Source: Hydractinia symbiolongicarpus (Eukaryota > Cnidaria > Hydrozoa > Anthoathecata > Hydractiniidae). From it: a stretch of DNA of 64,000 nucleotides. This document shows positions 55,601 through 64,000 of this stretch, piece after piece. A program made the position numbers and the translations under genes. Positions within the stretch are counted from its first letter, which is position 1; each line of letters starts with the position of its first letter. The stretch is from the NCBI RefSeq assembly GCF_029227915.1, contig NC_079877.1, positions 12,151,351-12,215,350 on the forward strand. The letters run 5' to 3'. Under the pieces are notes generated by a model. That model did not search any database, was not told the origin of the DNA, and saw only the letters and a program-made list of their open reading frames with translations.

Positions 55601-58600
55601 TAAGAGTAGTTCTGTACTAAATATTTAACTTTTCTAACAGGTGATGCATTTCAAGGTGAATTAGAGTTGACATTAAAAAGTAACATCAGCCCGCTTCTTA
55701 AACTTTCAACTACAATGACTTTATTTTACGATAACAACAAAACCGCCCAAGATCCGATAGTTACTACAGCCGACTTATTTACCTCTGGCACACCCGTGGT
55801 TACGTATGAGATGAAAGATCAATCAAACATAACTTCTGGAATGAAAAGGACATTGTTTATCACAATTTTACTCATTAAAATGAGCTCACCAATAAAAGTA
55901 GAGGTATAGCCGGATTGTTTTTTACTGCTTTCGATTTATTTAAACCTGATTGTAACAAAAAGCCGCTTAACCTGCTATGCAACTAAGTTAATTAGTTTAG
56001 CATAATGGACTTATAATCATAAGGTTGCAAGTCCAGCTACTTCAGACGCACTTATGTCAGTCCATAAGGAGACATCTACGCGGCGTACTTGCTCACATAG
56101 CAGGCATTAATTAGAGCAATGCTATACATATCCCCAACTGTATTAAAATCTAAAACTCTATAAACATTTGTGAAAAGTCATTTTTTTTACCTATTACTTA
56201 ATATATCCAAGCAAAACTAACTGGATAGCACTTTGAAAAAGTTTTTCTGAAATGGGTACAGGCTAATGAAACCAACGTCGAAAAATCTTAAATCCTAAGC
56301 CCACAGTGGCAATTCACAAGTAAAAATTGACAAGGGATTTACGAAATCCAATTTACTTAAATGTTGTGTTTAGCTCGTGACTTCTGTAGCCAACCGTCTT
56401 CCAGTGATGCATATCCTGTCTTTTGATGTTGTACACGTAGGAAAAAACATCAAAGGACTGAACAATTCTGCAACTGCGACCTTTTTTACCACAACAAACG
56501 ATACATCATCAAGAGATCAAGCTGCTCTCAATTTGGGAATTGGAGTAAACGAGTCTCCCTCAACAGCCAATTCAACGCATAACCAAATCCAGCTTAGTTG
56601 TGAAGTAATTGCGGTTGAAAACAGAAATATGACAAATAGTTCTTCATATTCAATCGCATCAGGTCTCATTGCTGAACCAAGATTGATGTGGGTTGGCCGG
56701 TTTTTAATAAACTCTTACATATCAAGTGACAGGCGTCCAAAGTTGTTTCTTAAGTATGATTTTACAGAGAATGGGTGAGTACAATATTTTTGAAACAGAG
56801 TAGACATATTCACGATTTAAAACATATTTTGTGCATGTTATATTCAACCGTTTTATGGGCAATAAATTGTAAAATGTTTGCTGATACAATTTAGAGATAC
56901 ATATACGTTCAATGTGTTTATCAATCATACTGAACATTCCGATCAGGTTGCGTATAATGTTACATTGGAATATTACCTTCCACCATACTTGGAGTTTGTA
57001 AACTGGACTGGTGATAATTCTGTGCAGAAACAAGCAAAAGACACACGTTTTCTGGTAATTTTTAGTGCATAAAATTTTAGTTTGGAGACTTTAACGCAAA
57101 TATGCGAATAAAAGTCGTTAGATTATTCGCGTTTTCTCTTTCACAAAAATATAAAATACTTGAACAATTATGGCTAAAGAAACTCAAATATAATAGTCTT
57201 AACGCTAAAACAATTATATCTAGCTGTAATTCAATGAAAAAAATACAGTTGTGGAAGTTACAAAAAAAGAACATTTGAATTATTTATTGACATTAAAAAC
57301 AGTTGAGTGAGTTTCGATTAAGTGAATGTGGAATATATATTTTTACATAAGAATTCCCATATATATCCCATATAAATTTGACCCTTTTTAGTTAACACGC
57401 ATTAACGTCTCATGATTTCTTATTTCGTTACATTCGCGTCAAACCGTATTCTATGATAGTTGTTCTTTCGCTGCCTTTAATAATTGAGCGTAAGTTTTCA
57501 GCGTTTCTTTTAAATATATACTTCAAACTCTTGTAAATTCCAACTGCAACAGTGTCACCTGCTTCAGAAACAAACTTCTTTTATCTGCGTCTCACCATTT
57601 CTTATCAGGTAAAGAAACTTTTTTTCACCTCGGAGATTTCAAACTCAATTACCGCAATATTGAGAAAGAAGAAATCTCCTCAAACTGGCGAGGTGGATTT
57701 TGTCGTGCCTATTCGATTGCAATATACTGATGTTGAAAACACGAAAAAATGGCGGTACTGGAAATCTGTGAAGCTTTCAGTTGAAGTACCGGAAAGTCCA
57801 CCGATCATTGGAAGATCAGTAAAAGCAAAACCTAGTAAGATTGTTCACTGATTTCTACTTCTTTGTTATCATCGTAGACCTTATTTACATGCCCACAACC
57901 CTTTTCAGAAATGATTGTGGGGACGAGGGCTTATTTGAAGTCTTCTTTATAAGAAGGGAGTTGTAACACATTGGTAATTTGTAATCAGAAAAAAATAATT
58001 TAAATATTACTAATACAATAACAACCGATTACCCCAGGCTGTACGGCAAAATATCGCCCGAGGTCTAAGTGCCGACCGAGCTTGTAAGGTCGGTGCAATG
58101 ACTGAGGGCGATATTTTCGGTACAGCACATGGTAATCGGTTATTATTTTATTTTTTAACTGTCTAAGTTAGATAAAAATATAAAATAAGAATTTTAGTTT
58201 AGTGTTCTTATAGTAATACAATTCACTACTTTTGTTACACTACTTTTGTTAACACTCGAGGTCAAAATTCGAAACAGCCCTGTCTAAAAACAGACATTCT
58301 ATTTGGAATTCGAAAGTCCCTATGGAATAAAACTTTGTAAACAAAACATTACGATGTTAGACACGTACAGAATAATGTGTAAAGTTGAATGCGCAGCTAA
58401 AATATAGGTACAACGAATGTTGAAGTAATTTTTTAACTAGCTAGCTAGCCAATAATAACATGGACTTCAACGAGTTTTTTATGACTCGGCAACCACAAAG
58501 CTGAAGGAATGAATCTGAAAATGAGAGATGTATTTTTTATGATTTCCGTTGTTGGATATCAGATCATTGTTTTTTTATGGACAATGTAGCTAGTTACCTA

Positions 58601-61600
58601 CCCATGTTGAAGAAGCATCCAGACGAAATGTTGGTGAATCTGGTTATTTTAACTGTTAAATTTGACATTGTTATGTTTCTATTCTTTGAAAATGTTTTTA
58701 TCGATTAATGTATTGTAGGTGTTAGATATATAATCATTTCCAATGCTTCTTAAATATTTTTTTCGTGCTTGTTTACATATTTAGCTACCATTTTTCTTGA
58801 CGACGGACAAAACCGCAAAACATCGGCCCGTCGTCAAGAGAGCTAAACCAATCAGAATGCCTAAAAACCCGTGTTGCCCGCTTGAAAAATCTAGAAGGTT
58901 AACAAAAAGCAATAACATACATAAAGCAAATTCAATACAAGTTCTAACAATGGAAACCTTTTCCTTAAAACGTGAAAGCGCTTTTTCATGTTAGCTATAT
59001 TGTTTGAGGAAGTTGTTACTTAACTGCTAGGTCAACCACATGCATGAGGAAATATCCAAGCTTTACCAGAGAATTTGTTCTTTTTATCTCTAAAACAATT
59101 AATTGCACTGTAGACTAGTTGGTAGCCTGTGAAAATATCCACGTGTTCGTCTGTTCTCTACATATCGCATTTGTTGTGTCCACAACATAGCTATAGATAA
59201 TACATTGTAAATCGTAAATCGTGAAGTAAATGTTTTAACGATGGCACAGAGACAACATGGGGAGCTGTATTTGTTAAAAAATTTTACAAGCTTTAAAAAG
59301 GTAATTAATACCGCTAAAAAGCTTGTAAAGTGGTTCTTGCTGCTTCGACTGGCTTTATGTGCAATAAACTTGTATATTTCTATGCGAAACTTCGTAGTAT
59401 GCTAGTTGGTTAGTTCCAAAATTTTGAGGTTTATTTATTAGGAAACTTGAGTTAAAAGCAAGGTAACTGCTTATAGCGAATACATTTTGGACATTCAATA
59501 TATACTGAGAACTTTTATCATTTCAGTTAAACTTGTATGCCCAATATTAAAGATGATTTAAGATGTTATTTTTGCTCTCGGTGTTTAAAACTTTCCAACC
59601 CCGTTAGCTCGACTTTCGTGTAAGTCACTACAGTCAAAAACCAACAATGGCTTTGCAGCCCTCTAACCATAAATGCTTAAACGATTTCCAAATCTTATGT
59701 CCTCCAGGTAACCATGACGAAAAAAAGTACAGTAGAACCTCTTTAAAGAGGAGACTTAAGGGACCAGAGATTTTTTCCAATTTAGAGAGGTGTTGCCCCT
59801 CTGTAAAACAATTTGGTCTGAAAAAATAAATTTTTGCTAAACAGAGACGTTTTTGGACATTTCAGGTAGTAGGATAGAAGAATTATTTATTGTCCGATTG
59901 ATGGAGGTAAATTCTGAGAGTAAAAATCCTGCAGGACCTGGAAAGAGAGTTGTAATAAAGAAAAATAACCTAATAAGAAAATATATCCTTGGTCCCAAGT
60001 ATAACGAACGAAATGTTTAATATTACAAGGGTATAGGAAATCGTCCGGGAAAATTTTTCTGTCCGTCTATAGGAGGTGTCCGCATTAGAGTAGGTCCGCT
60101 TTAAGATTAGAACTGTTTTCGTTTCTAGTAAATTCCGCTATTTTTACCTATAGATGGGGTTTTTTTTTATTTCAGATTTCTATGGAAGAGGCTTTTACAT
60201 TGATAATACATCTGGGTTTGTCTATGTCTGCATGAGTCAGCATGTAACAAGGTCAGTCATTTCTCAACATTTTTCCGCCATATTTATCATTAGTATGAAT
60301 TAAAATACAAAGTAACTATTTATTTTTCGTTTTAGTCAAATACCAGCATGTTACTTCACAGATGATGATGGTGCAGGATGGATACGTAAGTAATTTAAGT
60401 GTTAAAAGCCCTTTTTGATTGGTAAGTGGCATAGCCAAATTAAAATATCTATCGGTGGTTTATGTGGGCACTTGAAACGACTTTTTAGGCCGCCGCTTAT
60501 TTTTTTTATGAAATGAAATTTCACGGCCTCCTTTTAAATCAGTTTATTTTCCAATTGTTTTTTGAAAGTTCTTTTTATTAATTCCAAAGTGTCTTGCAGC
60601 TGCATCGAGCAGAGAACAACTTTCCCGTAGGAGCCAATTTTCCAATAGATACAAATGATTTTATTCGAACAGTTGTTTGACTGGCTTCACTGTCTCTCAG
60701 CTTATTTTCGGGCAAAGATGAGAAATGGAGCAAAAAATTCGTCACCAAGTACACTGTTAATTTGATTATGTAAATACTAATTAAGTATAACATTTTGTAT
60801 AGGGTTGGACAGCAGAATCGGGTGTGTGCTGGGACATGATAATAGTCGTGTTTTGTATGCAATAGCGCGCAATCAGATCACGTATATGAAACATAACAGC
60901 ACAGAAGATGAGTGGTACCCAGTAACTGACAACGCTTTTCCAATGAATAATTTTCAATTCAAAAATGTTGAAAATGCAGAAGGGATTAAGGCAAGGCATT
61001 TGCCACCTGCCCAGTACACTGAACAACTGATCTCTGGAAAACAGTGGACCGGTAAGGCTTCTCCTTTTTCGTATATTTTTCGTATCTACAGATTGCTTAG
61101 TAAGAAACATTAATTAAGTTCACTCTAGATGTTTCCTAACTTTAAAAGAGATTTCCAAAACATTTACTGGGTTGGTATCCCGTTTTTTATCTTTATAGTG
61201 CTGTTTTAGCAGAAAATCGACAAATCTTAAATGAAGTTTTTTTTAAATTTCTCAATATTTAGCAAGTGCGCTTTTAATCTGAGCCTGAGAAAAATTGTAT
61301 ACTTCAATAATATAAATACGACTCGTGCATGTTTTCATCAACTGGATCATAGAAATTTTCATTACATTACAATCTGCAATGTGAAACAATCAATAATTTT
61401 TTTACTTTATCTGCAGTATCCTTTATTTACTCGAAGCAAACACCGTTTAGACACGATTTTTTTTCCAAGCGAAATATGTCGTTCAATTTTCAATTTTTTG
61501 TTACCAATAAGCTTTTTTCCGAAAAAATCGATTTAATTTTGAATACCACATTGTGTAGCAAGTAAAAATCGACACTAAGAAACAAAATAGTATTTTTAGG

Positions 61601-62019
61601 AGATGGTAATAACTATTCCCTGTCAAAATCTTCTTCGTGTCACGGTAGCTTTAACCCGGTCTAGGAGGAGATAAGTGAATTATCAAGGAAGGAAATGCCC
61701 AACCCCCCAGAACTTCCCTAACGGTTGTAAGTCATAAGACGAGGCGCTATTTCGATAAAATTATTTCGACAAAATAAGGTTGAAAAGGAACAATTCTGTA
61801 TACCGCTTATGAAACTGAGGCAGTTGAATTAATTACCTTTTCTTCCTGTGACACAAATTTTACCACTTGACAGAGGCGTTGAGACACGTTAAAGGTGGCT
61901 TCTTTATTGTTGCTTTAATCAGTTGCACCTTTTTTGTTGTTGCAGGTACAGACCATGGTCTGTTTTACCGCCGAACAAGTGGACACGATTGGGTGCTGCG
62001 AGCAAGATGGAGATTGTAG
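46682..62019 (+). CDS. Secreted cadherin/EGF/DUF11-like multidomain protein, 17 exons, about 1,117 aa
   Basis: Exons: 46682-46751, 47173-47329, 48534-48628, 51411-51614, 51708-51880, 52700-53129, 54540-54793, 54859-55026, 55314-55569, 55641-55903, 56374-56774, 56895-57046, 57553-57834, 60176-60251, 60336-60385, 60803-61051, 61946-62019. All borders are AG/GT and phases agree, giving 3,354 nt. Exon 1 is a signal peptide (LLGYCLVFVSFRG). Then come a Cys-rich segment, an EGF-like repeat (CKHGRCDKISGKCIC) and a cadherin-like domain (NAYDEDK, GYRLLEP, FHIDRRNGGLSL). Exons 6-13 hold beta-sandwich segments resembling DUF11 (GDTYTFNVFINHTE) rich in N-glycosylation sites. The C-terminal module (YVCMSQHV, TDDDGAGWI, GLFYRRTSGHDWVL) is unrecognised. 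There is no membrane span, so it is probably extracellular. AATAAA follows the stop at 62032. The exon 12 donor is uncertain: 57046 (GTTTTC) keeps the frame, while 57054 (GTAATT) looks better but shifts it. Confidence 0.75.
49475..49554. repeat. Tandem repeat of 19 bp, about 4 units, intron 3
   Basis: The unit GTGAAATATATTTCAGCCA repeats from about 49489 to 49554, with a weaker unit just before. Each unit contains the palindrome GAAATATATTTC, so single strands could form several small hairpins. Confidence 0.85.
52177..52526. mobile_element. Probable MITE in intron 5
   Basis: TTTTAAAGGAGAGGCGAAC at 52177 is matched by the inverse of GTTTGCCTCTCCGTTAAAAG at 52507-52526, with two mismatches. 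Spacing is about 350 bp and no coding sequence lies inside. A target duplication could not be fixed. Confidence 0.4.
53220..53721. mobile_element. TTAA-flanked MITE in intron 6
   Basis: Left end TTAACCATATT followed by a G-rich stretch with nine G near 53265. Right end has AATAAGGTTAA preceded by GGGGGCTGAATCAGCCCCCC. TTAA occurs at both borders. It belongs to the same family as 31448-32154 by end structure; no coding sequence. Confidence 0.6.
54053..54504. mobile_element. TTAA-flanked MITE in intron 6
   Basis: Left end TTAACCCTTTTCCGTCCGGG, right end CCCGGACCGAATAAGCCTTAA. The interior near 54420-54475 (TGGTTCCTTTTATGACGTAT and onward) is the inverse of 31530-31590 in the first copy. TTAA lies at both borders. 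It is a second insertion in the same intron as 53220-53721. Confidence 0.65.
55988..56060 (+). other. tRNA-like fragment in intron 10
   Basis: TTAGTTTAGCATAATGG resembles a polymerase III A box and GGTTGCAAGTCC a B box, around GGACTTATAATC with a possible TAT anticodon. Stems do not close well, so it is at best a tRNA relic or the head of a tRNA-derived SINE. Confidence 0.2.
58016..58148. repeat. Foldback element, about 60-bp arms, intron 13
   Basis: The left arm (from AATAACAACCGATTACCCC through CAAAATATCGCCCGAGG to GTGCCGACC) is the inverse, with few changes, of the right arm (GGTCGGTGCA through GGGCGATATTTTCGG to GGTAATCGGTTATT). Only about 12 nt separate the arms. It would form a long hairpin in DNA or pre-mRNA. 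Confidence 0.8.
58795..58839. repeat. 12-bp perfect inverted repeat, intron 13
   Basis: TCTTGACGACGG (58795-58806) and CCGTCGTCAAGA (58828-58839) are perfect inverse copies around a 21-nt loop. It may be the end of a small transposon or a chance hairpin; no second copy was found. Confidence 0.6.
59115..59150 (-). mobile_element. Helitron-like 3' terminus (minus strand), intron 13
   Basis: On the minus strand, CACGTGGATATTTTCACAGG is followed by CTACCAA and CTAG|T at 59115. It resembles the 3' ends in the 2.83-kb repeats (CCCGTGGATTTTTCCACGGG then CTAG). The 5' end was not found. Confidence 0.4.
59728..60115. mobile_element. Tc1/mariner-type MITE relic, intron 13
   Basis: The left end TACAGTAGAACCTCTTTAAA and the right end (inverse of CAGTTCTAATCTTAAAGCGG) are imperfect inverted repeats with the CAGTAGAACCTC-type start common in Tc1/mariner MITEs. 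The interior has no gene. The target TA at the right border is eroded. Confidence 0.45.
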
Positions 62020-64000
62020 AACTGTGTGCTTAATAAAATGAATTACGAGTGATCACTATTGTAAGTTTTTTGCTTATCCGCGTGTTTATAGGGACATTCC
62101 AAAACATTCACCTCACGATATACATGCAAAAATTGTTATAAATTTACGTCACTTTTTTTGTAAATACCACTGTAGTGTTTTTTTTACAGTTATATATGTA
62201 ATTTTTATTTAAAAGGGATGCGTAAAAATAGCTTTGTATTTGTTTTGTTTAAGTATATATGTTTTTTATGTATGTAATTATGCATATAAATTGATTTTTG
62301 TGAGAGATTACAATAGCCTTAAACCTTATACGCATTCCCCGGGGAAATATGCATAATTTTGAATTGATCATCTTTCCCGTATTGTATATATCGCTAATTT
62401 TATTAATTCACTTTAACCCTTCTTTTTATTGGTAGGGCGGCGGCGGGAGGGGAGGGAGGGGGGTTAATGGGGATAATTTTGTCACATCCGTCCAGACGAG
62501 GTATAGGCTAGAGATTTTAAGATTATGTCTTTCCCATATTGCCAGAAGATGTGGCAAATTTTATTCTTATTATTAAAACAAAAGTGAGTTTTTTTAGCAT
62601 TTTGTCGGAAGTTGGGAAATTTTGGAGATTTTCTTTTTAAAACTTCCAACAAAGATTTGTTTTGTGTAAAAGTTATGACGTCAGAAAATTTATGTTCAAT
62701 CATTTCTTTCATTTTGGTCGTCGCATTTTACATTCCCTTCATTTACCTTACGTCGCCATCCCCGAAGAGAAAGAACAAGAATTAATATTATATATATCTC
62801 CGTGTATGTAGCATGTATATAGCTGTGTAGCACTTATTCTTATTAAAAGAGACCATATCTGGTTATGCTCTCTTTGATGTCACATATCTTTAACTTCCTT
62901 TCGTGATTAGTGAATAACGTAGTGAATATGCGGTCATCAAAAAGTTCACAAATATGCTTTTTGTTTGTTTGTCTGTTTGTCACTAAAATCAGGTCATATT
63001 AAACCATGCGCGAAATCTTTAAACAACAAATACAATATGTATTTCTCAACTTTGCGACGATGGATGTTGTAAATTTAAATTAATTTTTATAGATCGTAGG
63101 TTAAACATCTCTTGAATAAACGCCATCCTAAATGCTTTTCTTACTCAATGGAACAATATCAAGATTTTTTGCATTTTTTACAGTATTTATTACAATTAGA
63201 ATTTGTGTGCGTTATTTTTCTAATGCGCCGGTTTGTGCCATGTTATTAAACTTCTTTAGCCATCTTCGGTGTTGCTTTTGTGTAGTTTCCACGAAAGTTC
63301 ATTTATATTAAATAAAACACACTAGTGGTAAAGAGCGCAAAGATTGAAAGCAAACCGCTTTAAGTTTAGCCTTATTTAGGAGGGAGGTGGTATCTCAATT
63401 TTTTTTGTAACATCTGGAGTTTACCGTTTTAGAGTTTGAAATTCATAATGAAATATACAATTACGTCATTTTTGGTTGCTTGTGTTATGCAGAACATAAG
63501 CCTGAAGAAGGCTGGTCCGATATGAAACTTGATTGGCGCGGATGTGTGACGTAAATATTGCGACATGTGACGAACAGGAGAAAGCTGTTCGTATTCAAAT
63601 GAAGGAGAAGCTGTATCATGTTATTTTTTTCAAAGTAAAAAATCTAATAAAAGGTAATAAGTAATCAAACCACCTCGAACTAATTAATGAAAGTACAAGA
63701 AAAACGTATCACAAAGTGATACTGATGCCTGAAAAAATTTCAATAGCTGGCAAATTTCAATAGCTAGAAAACTAGCTAGCACACCTAACAAACTATGTCA
63801 AGATAAGACTTAAATAAAGAAAATGATGTTTCTCAGTGGTGAGGTTTAATTTGCAGCTTTATGCCGAGAATAAAAATACAAACAATAACTAGCTGAAAGG
63901 TAACTTTTGTCCATGTCCTTCATAGCCAAAGTAATTGAGATCTTAATTGATGAGAAAATGTTTCTTTTATATCACATGTTTCAACTTCTTTATATCAGGT
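62020..64000. other. 3' flank and intergenic sequence without a recognised gene
   Basis: A polyadenylation signal AATAAA lies at 62032, 12 nt after the stop of the upstream gene. At 62435-62475 a purine-rich stretch with successive G runs (GGGAGGGGAGGGAGGGGGG) could form a G-quadruplex. It follows TTTAACCCTTC, which recalls the ends of the TTAA-flanked MITEs. No coding frame is convincing on either strand. Confidence 0.5.

Noticed and set aside
58797-58994. Possible additional exon of the adhesive-protein gene
   Set aside because: Basic, low-complexity product without a splice donor in phase; it overlaps the 58795-58839 inverted repeat.

Overview
The window looks like AT-rich, intron-containing DNA of a cnidarian, most likely a colonial hydrozoan of the Hydractinia type. 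Three things point there: a spliced receptor gene with the layout of the Hydractinia allorecognition (Alr) family, a large spliced secreted cadherin/EGF-type gene, and a dense load of eukaryotic DNA transposons (Polinton-like, Ginger-like, Harbinger-like, Helitron, MITEs). The species assignment is inference.

Layout. 1-921: AT-rich sequence ending in a Helitron 5' terminus. About 933-9540: a decayed Polinton/adintovirus-like element whose base composition is visibly richer in G+C than its surroundings. It carries a packaging ATPase, a DDE integrase, a double-jelly-roll-type capsid protein, an HNH nuclease, a BRO/KilA-N-type protein and several small membrane or virion-type proteins. Almost every gene is broken by stops or frameshifts, and no DNA polymerase B is visible. 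Perfect hairpins sit at several gene ends. 9541-15312: no genes, one MITE with palindromic subrepeats (12094-12853) and a Helitron end. 15313-18647: a Ginger-like transposon with a 4-bp CCGG target duplication and an integrase plus Ulp1-like protease pseudogene.

19913-30373 (minus): an apparently intact six-exon gene for a 448-residue type I membrane protein with a signal peptide, three extracellular domains, a transmembrane segment and a tail with overlapping ITAM-like tyrosine motifs. Its 7.5-kb first intron holds a Helitron, a Harbinger-like transposase relic, a linker-histone pseudogene and a long (TA)n tract. A broken second copy of the receptor lies upstream on the same strand (about 32930-33770). 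35851-36020 is a 17-unit minisatellite of 10-bp units. 37372-45872 is a 2.83-kb segment present in three almost identical head-to-tail copies, each carrying a precisely bounded Helitron.

46682-62019 (plus): a 17-exon gene for a secreted protein of about 1,117 residues (signal peptide, Cys-rich region, EGF-like repeat, one cadherin-like domain, a series of DUF11-like beta-sandwich segments, unrecognised C-terminal module). Its introns hold TTAA-flanked MITEs and other inverted repeats. 62020-64000 has no recognised gene.

The two host genes fit cell-surface recognition or adhesion at an allorecognition-type locus, but the sequence alone does not prove this. The mobile elements look mostly dead: premature stops of all three kinds and frameshifts are spread across them.
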